The notes beneath the pieces were generated by a model, which saw nothing but the letters and a program-made list of their open reading frames with translations, was not told the origin of the DNA and did no database searches. A program made the translations under genes and the position numbers. Shown here one piece after another: positions 25,804-35,800 of a stretch of DNA of 64,000 nucleotides. Position 1 is the stretch's first letter. Every line of letters begins with the position of its first letter. This stretch comes from Bacteroidota bacterium. Lineage in GTDB: Bacteria; Bacteroidota; Bacteroidia; B-17B0; Aurantibacillaceae. The stretch covers positions 1 through 64,000 of the forward strand of contig JACCXH010000026.1 in assembly GCA_013697245.1 (NCBI GenBank). The letters are read 5' to 3'.

Positions 25804-28308
25804 TTATTGAGTTTTTAATTCCGGTTTTCTACGTGCAATGAACCAATAACCTGCCGCTAAAATTAAGCCGCAGAGGGTCATTAACAAACCTTTATTAAAA
25901 AAACGTAAATGATATTCAAGATCAATAGTGTGATTACCTTTTGTAACATATACTCCGGTCATGCCATAATTAGCTAACACTTTGTCGGTTTCTTTCCCAT
26001 CTACTTTTAAATGCCAGCCTTTATCAAACGGAAAACTTAGGTACATTAATTTATTTTCTGCCACATTAACGGTGCCGCTTATTTTATTTTGTGAGAACAA
26101 GCTCATGTTAAGCGCTTCTCTTTTTAAACTATCGATGTTGCTTTTAAAAACATCCCAGGTAAATAAATTAAGGTTCATGGTATCTTTTAGTTCAAACCTT
26201 TTTAAACCCGGTGTTTTTACAACCTCTTTATCATCCAATACGCAGGCCTTTAAACTAACAAGGTCTTTTTGTGTGTTGGATAAAAAGTCAAAGTCGGTTT
26301 GGTTAATGTATCTATCGTAAGTATAACCAAGGGGCAAAGTAAATTTACTTTTAAGAACAATTACGTCTCCAAATTTCGCAACCGAATCAAATGTGGCCGG
26401 CCATAAGGGATTGATGTTTCTATTCTTGGTGAGTACATATTTTACATTACTTAAAGGCTCTAAAAATGGACGGTTCTTTAAACCATCAACCCAACGGGTG
26501 GCATACTCGCTATTTTTATCAATAGCATTATAGCCCTTCATAAAATTGATATAATTAATTTGCGCAAAAGAGTTATAGCTACTGGTACTATAAAAGCCCT
26601 GTATCTTGTGATCCTGCAAACTGCCGTGCATGGCACCACTTGAAAAATACATTTTATCTACCCGGTAAAATTTATCGTCTTTTTCCTGGCCTTTAATATA
26701 GTTAATGGCTTCAACTGTATAATCGTTATAAGCTACTTTTTCTTTTAGTTCTCTGCTTGAAACTGCTGCGGGTACCACGCGGCCTTCCTGCTGCATTAAT
26801 ACATTGCGGGTGTTAAGGGTGGTATAAGAAAAATAGCCAAGCTCAACGATCACTAAAAAAAGAATTAAATATTTTACATTGGCCACATTTTTCGATCTGC
26901 CTAAAAAGTAAATGGCGAGCGCGTAGAACACTAGAAAGGCTTTTATAAATAACGATAACGAATCGTTTACTTTAAGCGCCTGTTCGGCCTGCTGACCGGT
27001 TGGGTAAGTGATAATGGCTTTATAACTTAAAGTGCTTAGCACTAACCAAACACCTAAAGCAACACCTAAAGCAACAAGGCTAACTTTTTTATATTTAAGA
27101 ATTAGATCGAGCGCATAAACAGAAAACAAAATAAATATCACAGAAACAAAAAATGAATAGGCCCTAAAATAATCACCGGTAAATAACCAGAAAGCATAAC
27201 GGAACCAAGGAAAAATAGTTGGAATGATCCAAACGATAAAAAGTGCAATGTACCAACGTCTTATTTTTTTATCTACTAAAGGAAATATCTGCGCCATTAA
27301 AAGCAGGCTTAACAAACCACAGTAACTTAATGGAGCCTCTAAGAAATTTTGGACGCCCGTAAAATTATTTCCTGTACCAACAGCATCGGTACTTAGCATG
27401 CGCATCACAGAAGAACCAAACTCTACTTTATTTGCAAGGCCAAACATGGGCGAGCCCGATAATTTATCGAAGTAAGAACTACCGCCGCTTCCGCGAGGCG
27501 ATTCGATGATCTGGAAAATGTTCTCCAACAAAAATGGTCCCGCTACCAACATGCCTATAAGACCGGCGAGTATTAGTTTCCAATATAGTTGCAGGAATTT
27601 TTTTGTTTCGTATTTGTGTTCCTGTAAAAAACGAAACGCCGCATAAATGGCAATGAACAAACCAAAAATATAAATATTGAATGGCATTGATAGCGCCGTT
27701 AAAAAAATACCGAAGGAAAATAAAACCCATTTACCATTTTGATAAAGCTTCTCGAAACCAAGAAGCAGTAGGGCAAAGGTCAATGCTTCGAACGTAAACA
27801 CATACCAAGCGGCACCAATGATCATAAAACCCGAAAAAGAAAATAATAAACTGCCAATGATGGCAGAGTAGTTGGAGATCTTTAGTGATTTTAAATAAAA
27901 GTAAAAAAGACTTCCCCCAATGATCAACTTTAAGAGCTCAAGAAACACAAGGATTTTTGGAATGCTTTGCGGGCCGGCAAAAATGGCGATCCATAAAAAA
28001 GGATCACGGGTATAAAGTCCCAAAATGTTTTGTCCCATGCCTTCCTGGAAAGACCAGCCGGGCAAACCGTTCTTTTGAAAATAATCGGCGGCAAAATAAT
28101 AAGAAGGATGAACGCCATTTAAAGTATCACTTCCAATATCTTTAAATAAAAAAACGTTCTTTAATAAAATAAAATCTTTGAATACAAAAAATGCCACAAG
28201 AAGTATAAGACCCAATGCTAATAAATAAGCTTTGTTGCCAAGGTTCTCAAAAAAATCGGTCACTTTTTTTATCGGCGTATCGGTAGAGGTATTTTTAGGT
28301 TGACTCAT
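25804..28308 (-). CDS. YfhO-like polytopic membrane protein
   Basis: The product is 834 residues. It has 12 or more transmembrane helices in the first ~500 residues, with the long loop GVHPSYYFAADYFQKNGLPGWSFQEGMGQNI after TM1. A soluble C-terminal domain then runs from about 500 (KFYRVDKMYFSSGAMHGSLQDHKIQGFYST to KGNHTIDLEYHLRF), followed by a last helix. This is the layout of the YfhO family, which in Gram-positives glycosylates lipoteichoic acid. Here it is likely a GT-C-type transferase using a polyprenyl-linked sugar, by inference. The start at 28306-28308 (MSQPKNTSTDTPIKK) is preferred over the TTG at 28335, because the extra segment contains a promoter-like TATACTTTG and no conserved residues. 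Confidence 0.85.
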   Translation of the reverse strand: MSQPKNTSTDTPIKKVTDFFENLGNKAYLLALGLILLVAFFVFKDFILLKNVFLFKDIGSDTLNGVHPSYYFAADYFQKNGLPGWSFQEGMGQNILGLYTRDPFLWIAIFAGPQSIPKILVFLELLKLIIGGSLFYFYLKSLKISNYSAIIGSLLFSFSGFMIIGAAWYVFTFEALTFALLLLGFEKLYQNGKWVLFSFGIFLTALSMPFNIYIFGLFIAIYAAFRFLQEHKYETKKFLQLYWKLILAGLIGMLVAGPFLLENIFQIIESPRGSGGSSYFDKLSGSPMFGLANKVEFGSSVMRMLSTDAVGTGNNFTGVQNFLEAPLSYCGLLSLLLMAQIFPLVDKKIRRWYIALFIVWIIPTIFPWFRYAFWLFTGDYFRAYSFFVSVIFILFSVYALDLILKYKKVSLVALGVALGVWLVLSTLSYKAIITYPTGQQAEQALKVNDSLSLFIKAFLVFYALAIYFLGRSKNVANVKYLILFLVIVELGYFSYTTLNTRNVLMQQEGRVVPAAVSSRELKEKVAYNDYTVEAINYIKGQEKDDKFYRVDKMYFSSGAMHGSLQDHKIQGFYSTSSYNSFAQINYINFMKGYNAIDKNSEYATRWVDGLKNRPFLEPLSNVKYVLTKNRNINPLWPATFDSVAKFGDVIVLKSKFTLPLGYTYDRYINQTDFDFLSNTQKDLVSLKACVLDDKEVVKTPGLKRFELKDTMNLNLFTWDVFKSNIDSLKREALNMSLFSQNKISGTVNVAENKLMYLSFPFDKGWHLKVDGKETDKVLANYGMTGVYVTKGNHTIDLEYHLRFFNKGLLMTLCGLILAAGYWFIARRKPELKTQ

Positions 28309-28342
28309 AAATAAAACAAAGTATAAATTTGGCAAAAAAAAT

Positions 28343-29233
28343 CTAAATATTAGCAGGTTTTTTATGTTTCCAGCGGCGATGGCTCCAAAGCCAGCTAAAT
28401 GGCTGTTGCTGAATGTTCTTTTCTAATTCTTTTGTGTGAAGCCTGGTAATTTCTCCATCCGGCATCTCTTTTGGATTCTCAGTAATAACAATGGCTCCCA
28501 TTTGGTAATAGCCGCGTTTTAGTTTTGTAATGGGAAGATAAACGACCGGGTAATTAAATTTTTTGGCCAATTTTTCGGTGCCCACAAACACTGGAGTATC
28601 CTGGTTTAAAAAGGTTAACCAATGAGCGCTTTCCGGTGGTGCGGTTTGGTCGGCAATTAAGCCAATAGTGGTTGGAATGTTCTTTTGCCTTAGGGTGAGC
28701 AACTCTTTATATAACCCTTTCATAGAAACAATATTACCGCCAAAACGTCCACGTAACTTCAACATAAAAGCATCAAAGCTTTTGTTGGATAAAGGATGGT
28801 AAACACCGGTAATAAGCTGTTTAAAATAAACCTGGTGTGAGAGAGCGCCCCATTCCCAATTACCAACATGGCCAATAACACCAACAATACTTTGACCTTT
28901 ATCAAAAAAAGAGTTTAAAGTTTTAATGGCCTCATCGGTATAGCTGAGGCGTTTTTTAAGTTGGGTTTGTGAAATGGTGTACAGCTTAAGTGTTTCAAAA
29001 ATAACGTCACAAAAATGTTTGTAAAACTGTTTGGTTATTTTTTTTATTTCATCTTCTGATCTTTCGGGAAAAGAATTTTTTAAATTTTGAATAACAACAT
29101 CTTTGCGGTAGCCTACAAAGTAAAAAACAATCACATAAAAAAAACTGCTTAAGGCGTATAAGAGCCAAAATGGCCAAATGGAAATAAAATAAAGTAGTGG
29201 AAAAATAAATATTTTAAACATCCACCGGTTCAA
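28343..29233 (-). CDS. LpxL/HtrB-type lysophospholipid acyltransferase
   Basis: The product is 296 residues of the lipid A biosynthesis acyltransferase family. It has a hydrophobic N-terminus (about 8-40). The catalytic HX4E motif is in GHVGNWEW (H122, E127). It also has the family segment TIGLIADQTAPPESAHWLTFLNQDTPVFVGTEKLAKK, which carries the DQ-P block. It would add a secondary acyl chain to lipid A (or an ornithine-type lipid) at the inner face of the inner membrane. It follows the LOG-family gene with a two-base gap. Which acyl position it serves cannot be read. Confidence 0.9.
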   Translation of the reverse strand: MNRWMFKIFIFPLLYFISIWPFWLLYALSSFFYVIVFYFVGYRKDVVIQNLKNSFPERSEDEIKKITKQFYKHFCDVIFETLKLYTISQTQLKKRLSYTDEAIKTLNSFFDKGQSIVGVIGHVGNWEWGALSHQVYFKQLITGVYHPLSNKSFDAFMLKLRGRFGGNIVSMKGLYKELLTLRQKNIPTTIGLIADQTAPPESAHWLTFLNQDTPVFVGTEKLAKKFNYPVVYLPITKLKRGYYQMGAIVITENPKEMPDGEITRLHTKELEKNIQQQPFSWLWSHRRWKHKKPANI

Positions 29234-29235
29234 TT

Positions 29236-29949
29236 TTAGAAGTTTGGTTTTAGTAAATACTTCGAATAAAAATCAACAATGTGTTTTACTGCCTCATCAG
29301 CCGTATCAACCAGTTTAAAAAGATCAAGGTCAATGGCGTTAATGTTCTTCTCATCATCAAGCATAGTGGTTTTAAGCCAGGTGATCATACCTTTCCAATA
29401 TTCTGTTCCAACTAAAACTACAGGAAACTGTGCGATTTTATTTGTTTGAACAAGGGTAAGCGATTCAAATAACTCATCCATAGTACCAAAGCCGCCGGGC
29501 ATACCAATAAAGCCTTGTGAGTATTTTAAGAAGATCGTTTTACGTACAAAAAAGTAATCAAAGTTGATGCATTTATCAGGATCAATAAAATCATTGTGCT
29601 TTTGTTCGAATGGCAGATCGATATTTAAACCTACCGATTTTCCTTTGCCTCTCATAGCACCTTTGTTTGCGGCCTCCATAATGCCGGGTCCACCGCCAGT
29701 AATAACTCCGTAACCTTCCTTAACCAGTTTAAAAGCTATCTCTTCGGCTATTTGGTAATATTTATTTTCGGGTTTGGTGCGCGCACTTCCAAAAATAGAA
29801 ACGCAGGGCCCAATACGGCTCATTTTTTCAAAACCTTCCACAAACTCGCTCATTATTTTAAAGATCTGCCAGCTATTCTGTGCTTTAATATCATTCCAGT
29901 CTTTTTGCGCAAAGGCATTACGTATCTGGTCTTCTCTGTCTGGGGTCAT
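29236..29949 (-). CDS. LOG-family (TIGR00730-type) protein
   Basis: The product is 237 residues with a Rossmann-like fold. The family motif PGGFGTMDE is at residues 151-159, and GGGPGIMEAANKGA at about 85-98. LOG proteins act as cytokinin riboside 5'-monophosphate phosphoribohydrolases or nucleotide pyrophosphatases/nucleosidases; the substrate in bacteria without plant hosts is uncertain. The gene is joined to the acyltransferase gene (two-base gap) and lies 65 bases downstream of prfA on the same strand. Confidence 0.9.
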   Translation of the reverse strand: MTPDREDQIRNAFAQKDWNDIKAQNSWQIFKIMSEFVEGFEKMSRIGPCVSIFGSARTKPENKYYQIAEEIAFKLVKEGYGVITGGGPGIMEAANKGAMRGKGKSVGLNIDLPFEQKHNDFIDPDKCINFDYFFVRKTIFLKYSQGFIGMPGGFGTMDELFESLTLVQTNKIAQFPVVLVGTEYWKGMITWLKTTMLDDEKNINAIDLDLFKLVDTADEAVKHIVDFYSKYLLKPNF

Positions 29950-30014
29950 TGTTATATTCGTTAGTGGTTAGTCAATAGTCTTTCGTCCTGTGTTTTAAAT
30001 CCTGCATCCAACTT

Positions 30015-31085
30015 TTATAGTCCGCCTTCTTTTAATCTTTCTGCATTCTCAGCAAATTGTAGTTTATCTATCATCTCCTGAATGTCGCCACCCATAAAGC
30101 CGGTAAGGTCATACAAGGTTTCGTTTATCCTGTGATCGGTGATCCTGTTCTGCGGGTAATTGTAAGTTCTAATCTTGGCGCTTCTATCGCCGGTGCTTAC
30201 CATTGTTTTTCTTTTTTTGGTTGTTTCTTCTAAACGTTTTTGATATTCGATATCATAAATTTTAGAGCGCAACATATTCATTGCTTTTTCGCGATTACCT
30301 AGTTGGTTTCGCTCTGTTTGGCAAGTAACAACCAAGCCGGTTGGTTTATGCGTTAATATAACTTTACTTTCTACCTTGTTTACGTTTTGTCCACCGGCAC
30401 CACCACTTCGTGCGGTTGCCATTTCAATATCAGAATCTTTAATGTCTACATCCAGTTCTTCCGCTTCGGGTAATACGGCTAAACTTGCTGCAGAGGTATG
30501 TACGCGGCCGGAAGCTTCTGTAGCCGGCACACGTTGTACGCGGTGCACGCCACTTTCAAATTTTAAGATACCATAAGCACCAGGGCCTTTTACATTAAAG
30601 ATGATCTCTTTAAAACCGCCCATAGTACCGGGACTGGAGTCTACCACCTCTAACTGAAAACCTTTTTTCTCGCAATAGCGACTATACATTTCAAAAAGAT
30701 TTCCGGCAAAAATAGCGGCTTCATCACCACCGGTGCCACCTCTAAGTTCCATGACACAGTTCTTATTGTCTTCGGGATCTTTTGGTATCAGCATAAAACG
30801 GATCTCTTCGGTAAGTTTGATCTCTTTTTCGCGGTTCTCTTCCAGTTCGGCTTTGGCCATATCTAAAAAATCTTTATCCTTTTCGGTAGCCAATACTTCT
30901 TTGGCCTGTTCCATATCGGTAAGTACTTTTTTGTAAACGTTAATCACATTTACAACTTCGCCAAGTTCTTTATATTCAATATTTAATTTTTTAAATAATT
31001 TCATATCACCGATCACTTTCGGGTCGGCCAGTTTTGCTTCTACATCTTCGTATCGGCGCTTAATTTCTTCCAGTTTATCTAACAT
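30015..31085 (-). CDS. prfA: Peptide chain release factor 1
   Basis: RF1 reads UAA and UAG stop codons and releases the peptide. It has 356 residues, full length. The catalytic GGQ (231-233) is in [14 protein letters not shown]. The codon-recognition PxT motif is PAT (187-189) in [20 protein letters not shown]. The N-terminal GTGGDEAA (118-124) is typical. RF2 would have SPF in place of PAT and a programmed frameshift; neither is present. The gene is monocistronic or heads a transcript into the LOG and acyltransferase genes. Confidence 0.97.
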   Translation of the reverse strand: MLDKLEEIKRRYEDVEAKLADPKVIGDMKLFKKLNIEYKELGEVVNVINVYKKVLTDMEQAKEVLATEKDKDFLDMAKAELEENREKEIKLTEEIRFMLIPKDPEDNKNCVMELRGGTGGDEAAIFAGNLFEMYSRYCEKKGFQLEVVDSSPGTMGGFKEIIFNVKGPGAYGILKFESGVHRVQRVPATEASGRVHTSAASLAVLPEAEELDVDIKDSDIEMATARSGGAGGQNVNKVESKVILTHKPTGLVVTCQTERNQLGNREKAMNMLRSKIYDIEYQKRLEETTKKRKTMVSTGDRSAKIRTYNYPQNRITDHRINETLYDLTGFMGGDIQEMIDKLQFAENAERLKEGGL

Positions 31086-31219
31086 ATCAATTTCGGAACG
31101 TAAAGGTAAGAAATTGATGAATCTATTTACAATATTTACCTAAATGTTTTGCCTGTTTTGATATTTGAGCGAATTGCAGTATAATTGAAGAAGATAATGC
31201 CAAAATTTACTAAATAACC

Positions 31220-33088
31220 ATGCTGAATTTGTTCAATAAAATTAAACCATGGAATTTTTTTGTATTTGTTGCCTTACTTTTTGAGATAACCTTTAATTTA
31301 TTTACCCCGCCATTACAGGCACCGGACGAGCTTAACCATTTTTACAGGGCCTACCAGGTGGCCGACGGACATTTTTTACCCGAAAGAACAAAAGATAGGT
31401 TAGGGGGGCAAATACCAATTTGTTTTAACGAGTTTGTTTTACCTTATACATTTGCCGCTACAAATTTAAATTACACACTTACTAAAAAAGATCTTTTAAA
31501 CGCGTTCGATATTTCTTTTTCGGCAAAGGAAACAGGCTTTAAAGATTTTCCAAACACGGCTTATTACTCGCCCGTATCGTATTTACCGCAAGCCTTTGCG
31601 ATGGCAATATTAAAGCAATTTAATTGCTCGGTGGCCACGCTTTATTATGGCGGCCGGCTTTTTACTTTTAGTTTTTGGTTATTACTAATGTATTTGGCAA
31701 TAAGAATGATACCGGTTTACAAATGGCTGTTTACGCTTATTGTTTTGCTACCAATGAATTTATATTTGGCTAATTCATTTAGCGCAGATACGGTGACCAA
31801 TTGTTTGGCCTTATTTTTTATTGCTTTTAGTTTAAAATTGACTTTTTCAGATAGCAAACTCACAAAAAAAGATCTTTTGTTTATTTTGATTTTAGCTTGT
31901 TTACTGGCCTTAGCTAAATTGGTGTATATAGGTTTAATAATTTTACTTTTTTTAATGCCGGCAAAAAAATTCAGTAACAACCTGCAGCGCCACGCCACCC
32001 TGTTGTTGGTGTTTGCAGCTTCCTTCTTAATGGTATTTCTTTGGTCGGCCACGGTTATGAAATACTACATTACTTTTTCAGATTATAATATCGAACATAA
32101 TTTTGCAGTGGGTTTATCGCCTTGCGGCAATTATTATTTGCAAAAAGAATTTATTCTTGGGCATGAAGCTTATTTTTTTAAAGTTATTTTTAATTCCATT
32201 TTCGCGCACCCAAAAACTTTTTTAATGGGTTATATCGGAGCTTTTGGTCAAAGTGATATTGCCTTACCGGGTGTTTTATATATTATCGCTTACCTTGTTA
32301 TTATTATGGTTGCTTTAAGTGAGGTAAATGAAAAGACATTTAAATTTTCTCAAAAAATAATTTTAGCAAGCGCGGCAATTCTATCCTTTGTGCTTTTATT
32401 GCTCTCGCAGCATTTAATGTGGGATTGTGTAGGGGAGGGCATTGTAGACATGTTGCAGGGCAGGTATTTGATTCCCGTTTTTCCGTTACTTTTTATGTTG
32501 ATGCCTAACACATCTTTAAAATTAAAACTGAAACCGGCGCTTATAATTTCATCTTTTTTAATACTCATTTATTTTTTCTCTTTTTCAAATATCTATACAA
32601 GGTTCTTTAAAGAAACCTTCATCGAAAAAATAGAATTTTATTGCGATGCAGAAACAAAAGATGAGAACGGTTATTATATGACCAACAACAAAGAAATAAA
32701 ATTACAAGGAGCAATAGATCAAACTGCTGATAAACACCACAGCGGCAGTCATTCTATACTATTATCTCCTTTATCGCCATATGGTTTTTCGTATCAATTA
32801 AAAAATATAAAGGCTGGAGATATGGTTGAAATGCAAGGTTGGCAAAAAGGTTTAAGTGGCTTTTTAGCAGTTTCGTCAAAAGGAAAGAACTGTAAAGATT
32901 TTTTTGCCGCCGATAAAAATACCGTTGTTACCGATAAAAATGGCTGGTCTAAAATTCATTGTCTGTTTACTATTACAGAGAATTGCGATTCGACGGAAAC
33001 CGTTATTTTTGCGTGGAATCCCGGTAAAACAAAGGTCTATTTTGATGACATTAAGTTCAAGATCAAAAGATTTGCACATACTGAATAA
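31220..33088 (+). CDS. DUF2142-like polytopic membrane protein
   Basis: The product is 622 residues. A first helix (about 12-28) is followed by PPLQAPDELNHFYRAYQVADGHFLPER, the signature of the DUF2142 family, whose D-E pair recalls the catalytic aspartate loop of GT-C glycosyltransferases. About ten more transmembrane helices run to residue ~455. The last ~165 residues form a soluble beta-rich domain (YCDAETKDENGYYMTNNKEI to PGKTKVYFDDIKFKIKRF) resembling carbohydrate-binding jelly-roll modules. It probably transfers or handles lipid-linked sugars at the outer face of the inner membrane; the substrate is unknown. It is divergent from prfA. Confidence 0.8.
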   Translation: MLNLFNKIKPWNFFVFVALLFEITFNLFTPPLQAPDELNHFYRAYQVADGHFLPERTKDRLGGQIPICFNEFVLPYTFAATNLNYTLTKKDLLNAFDISFSAKETGFKDFPNTAYYSPVSYLPQAFAMAILKQFNCSVATLYYGGRLFTFSFWLLLMYLAIRMIPVYKWLFTLIVLLPMNLYLANSFSADTVTNCLALFFIAFSLKLTFSDSKLTKKDLLFILILACLLALAKLVYIGLIILLFLMPAKKFSNNLQRHATLLLVFAASFLMVFLWSATVMKYYITFSDYNIEHNFAVGLSPCGNYYLQKEFILGHEAYFFKVIFNSIFAHPKTFLMGYIGAFGQSDIALPGVLYIIAYLVIIMVALSEVNEKTFKFSQKIILASAAILSFVLLLLSQHLMWDCVGEGIVDMLQGRYLIPVFPLLFMLMPNTSLKLKLKPALIISSFLILIYFFSFSNIYTRFFKETFIEKIEFYCDAETKDENGYYMTNNKEIKLQGAIDQTADKHHSGSHSILLSPLSPYGFSYQLKNIKAGDMVEMQGWQKGLSGFLAVSSKGKNCKDFFAADKNTVVTDKNGWSKIHCLFTITENCDSTETVIFAWNPGKTKVYFDDIKFKIKRFAHTE

Positions 33089-33147
33089 TTCGCACATTTA
33101 AATATTTTTTTATCCTTTTATAAGCGTTTTTTTAAAAAGAAATTAAT

Positions 33148-33155
33148 TATATTTG
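33148..33155 (+). promoter_or_regulatory. -7 promoter element upstream of the OmpA/TSP3 gene
   Basis: TATATTTG matches the Bacteroidota -7 box TAnnTTTG, 19 bases before the ATG at 33175. No TTTG is found at the -33 position. It implies a very short leader. Confidence 0.55.
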
Positions 33156-33174
33156 GTTTTATAAATTATCTCCC

Positions 33175-35616
33175 ATGAAAAAAATTTTACCTCTGTTTAT
33201 TTTATTTGCTTCTCTCTCTGTCAAGTCTCAGGATTTTTTAGGATTGCAAAGTAGTAATTATGCCGGTGTAGTTGGCGCATATAGTAACCCTGCCAACATT
33301 GTGGATAATCGTTTAAAAGTGGACATTGTGTTGGGTGGTATGTATCTGAACGTAGATAATAATTACGTTGGTGTAAAACGCAGCGCTTTAAAGTATACCG
33401 GTCATTTAACCAATCCTAGCAGCGTAAAGTTACCGGCTTCGTGGGATAATTATGACAAGAACTCCCCCGATTACTGGAAAAACAATTTCGTAGTACAAAA
33501 CAACAAATATGCAAAAGCAGTTAATGTATCTAACCGCATCGTATTGCCATCTTTTATGGTGCAGTTAAATAAAAATAACGCACTTGCTTTTAACTGGTCT
33601 GTTAGAAATTATGTGAATGTGGATGGTATTTCTTCCGATCTTGCATTACTTGCGTATAATGAATTTAATTATCCCAATTTATTTGTAACACAATTATCAA
33701 ATAAAAATCTAAGTATTCAGGAAATGTCTTGGGCAGAATATGGTTTATCATTTGCCCATGTTTTTACAAATGACGGGCCACACTTTTTCAAAGGAGGCCT
33801 TACCGCTAAATTATTACAAGGTTTAAGCGCCGCTTATGTGCACATTAAAGAACTTAATTATAAATTAGACACAACTAATGTGTACGATTTTTTTAAATCA
33901 GACGTAGCATACGGACACTCAGATAATTTTAATTTTACAAATACAAAGGATGTTAGCTCTATCTATAAGTTTGCATCGTACCCCGGCTTTGGTTTTGATT
34001 TTGGTGGCGTTTACGAATGGCGTCCTGATTGGGAAAGTCATAAATATGAAATGGATGGCGAAAAAGGTTTATGGAGAAAAGATCGTAATAAATATAAATT
34101 AAAAGCCAGTTTAGCAGTTACAGATATTGGAGGCATCCGCTTTAAAAAGGGTTCTTTATCAAATGATTTTACGGCTAATATTAATGCATGGAATGTTAGC
34201 TCTCTTAACATTACAAGCGTAAATAGTTTTGATTCTACTATGACCAATGTGTTTGGTTCCAAACCAAGTGAAACTACTTTTAAGATGGCTTTACCAACTG
34301 CTATTAACGCGCAATTGGATTATAATATATGGAAACCCTTTTATGTGAATTTAACTGCTAACATTGCTAACCTTACTCCTAACAGAGATTCGCAGGTTCA
34401 TGATTTCACAAACATTAGCTTAGCTCCAAGATTCGATCATAAATGGTTTGGTGTAACCTTGCCATTTTCTTACAATACTCTTGCTGCAAAACGTGGCCAA
34501 CCGGTTATGTTTGGAACCATGGTACGTTTAGGGCCACTTGTTGTTGGTTCAAATAATTTACCGGGCTTATTTACATCTGATGTGTATGGTGCTAATTTAT
34601 ATTTCTTGCTTAAAATTCCTATTCCTTATGGTCGTCCAAAAGATAGAGATAAAGATAAAGTAAGCGATAAAAAAGACGTTTGTAAAACTGTACCTGGTGT
34701 TTGGGAGTTTATGGGTTGTCCTGATAAGGATGGTGATCATATTCCTGATAAGGATGATAAATGTCCTGATGTACCGGGTGTAAAAGAACTGCAGGGTTGT
34801 CCTGATAGAGATGGCGATGGAATTACGGATGCAGAAGATGCTTGTCCGGATGATAAAGGACCATTAGAGTTTAAAGGTTGTCCTGATAGAGATGGTGATA
34901 AGATCATTGATAAGGATGATGAGTGTCCGGATGAAGCTGGTATTGCTGAGTTTATGGGTTGCCCTGATAAAGATGGCGACGGTACACCGGATAAATATGA
35001 TGCTTGTGTGGATGTGTTTGGTCCTAAAGAATACAAAGGTTGCCCTGATAAAGATGGTGATGGTACATTAGATAAAGATGATGCTTGTCCTGATGTTGCA
35101 GGCCCTAAAGAGAACAAGGGTTGTCCTTGGCCGGATACCGATAAAGATGGTATTTTGGATAAAGATGATGCTTGTCCTATTGTTCCCGGTGTTATAGAGT
35201 ACAAAGGTTGTCCTCCGCCACCGCCAATGAAAGCAGCAGAACAAAAAATTCTTGAGCGTGCATTTGCAAGCTTAGAGTTTGCAACGGCAAAAGATATCAT
35301 CAAACCTAAATCATTCCCTTCATTGAATGACTTAGCCAAGATCTTAAAACAACATGAGTCTGATTGGACATTGAAATTATCGGGTCACACGGATAATGAA
35401 GGTAATGCGGATAAGAACTTTGTATTATCAGAAAAACGTGCTAATGCAGTTAAAGCTTACTTAGTTAAAAAAGGAGCTAAGGCCGATAAGATCATTACTG
35501 AGTGGTTTGGACAAACGATGCCAATTGCAGATAATGCAACACCTGCAGGCCGTCAGAAAAACCGTAGGGTAGAAATGAAGATCATTTATAAAGAGCAAGT
35601 AGTTCAACCAAAATAA
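33175..35616 (+). CDS. DUF5723/TSP3-repeat/OmpA-domain outer membrane protein
   Basis: The product is 813 residues with a signal peptide (MKKILPLFILFASLSVKSQ). Residues about 20-480 match the DUF5723 pattern (LQSSNYAGVVGAYSNPANIVDNRLKVDI), an outer-membrane barrel-like region. Seven thrombospondin type 3-like calcium-binding repeats of about 27 residues follow (roughly 487-680, for example GCPDKDGDGTPDKYDACVD). The C-terminal OmpA domain (about 695-808) carries SGHTDNEGNADKNFVLSEKR and RQKNRRVEMKI, with the Asp and Arg that bind diaminopimelate of peptidoglycan. It would tether the outer membrane to the wall. A strong terminator follows the stop codon. Confidence 0.88.
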   Translation: MKKILPLFILFASLSVKSQDFLGLQSSNYAGVVGAYSNPANIVDNRLKVDIVLGGMYLNVDNNYVGVKRSALKYTGHLTNPSSVKLPASWDNYDKNSPDYWKNNFVVQNNKYAKAVNVSNRIVLPSFMVQLNKNNALAFNWSVRNYVNVDGISSDLALLAYNEFNYPNLFVTQLSNKNLSIQEMSWAEYGLSFAHVFTNDGPHFFKGGLTAKLLQGLSAAYVHIKELNYKLDTTNVYDFFKSDVAYGHSDNFNFTNTKDVSSIYKFASYPGFGFDFGGVYEWRPDWESHKYEMDGEKGLWRKDRNKYKLKASLAVTDIGGIRFKKGSLSNDFTANINAWNVSSLNITSVNSFDSTMTNVFGSKPSETTFKMALPTAINAQLDYNIWKPFYVNLTANIANLTPNRDSQVHDFTNISLAPRFDHKWFGVTLPFSYNTLAAKRGQPVMFGTMVRLGPLVVGSNNLPGLFTSDVYGANLYFLLKIPIPYGRPKDRDKDKVSDKKDVCKTVPGVWEFMGCPDKDGDHIPDKDDKCPDVPGVKELQGCPDRDGDGITDAEDACPDDKGPLEFKGCPDRDGDKIIDKDDECPDEAGIAEFMGCPDKDGDGTPDKYDACVDVFGPKEYKGCPDKDGDGTLDKDDACPDVAGPKENKGCPWPDTDKDGILDKDDACPIVPGVIEYKGCPPPPPMKAAEQKILERAFASLEFATAKDIIKPKSFPSLNDLAKILKQHESDWTLKLSGHTDNEGNADKNFVLSEKRANAVKAYLVKKGAKADKIITEWFGQTMPIADNATPAGRQKNRRVEMKIIYKEQVVQPK
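34636..35214 (+). repeat. Tandem 81-bp repeats coding for TSP3-like modules
   Basis: Six to seven imperfect in-frame copies, unit about 81 bp (27 codons), each beginning near GGTTGTCCTGATAAAGATGG. They lie inside the OmpA-domain gene, and copy number could vary between strains. Confidence 0.8.
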
Positions 35617-35621
35617 AAACA

Positions 35622-35639
35622 TCCTGATACCTTTCGGGA
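35622..35639. repeat. Degenerate copy of the 18-bp palindrome
   Basis: TCCTGATACCTTTCGGGA keeps 14 of 18 bases of TCCCGATAGCTATCGGGA. It lies just after a stop codon and just before a terminator. Confidence 0.5.
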
Positions 35640-35641
35640 TT

Positions 35642-35673
35642 AAAAAGCCATCAAGAAATTGATGGCTTTTTTT
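35642..35673. terminator. Bidirectional intrinsic terminator
   Basis: AAAAAGCCATCAA (35642-35654) pairs with TTGATGGCTTTTT (35659-35671) around a GAAA loop, followed by further T residues. It has an A tract on one side and a T tract on the other, so it can work for both convergent genes (the OmpA-domain gene and the serine hydrolase). Confidence 0.92.
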
Positions 35674-35800
35674 GCCTAAAAAACACACACTTCTATTCCT
35701 TTGATTATTATAGTTATCGTTTCGTAGTGCTTGTAGAAGAAAAATGATACTGATATTTGTAACAGTCCCAGAAACGTTTGCTCTGTTGAACCTGAAATAA

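Noticed and set aside
34636-35214. CRISPR-like array from regular repeats
   Set aside because: The units are in frame inside a coding gene and encode calcium-binding TSP3 modules; no spacers of unique sequence and no cas genes exist.
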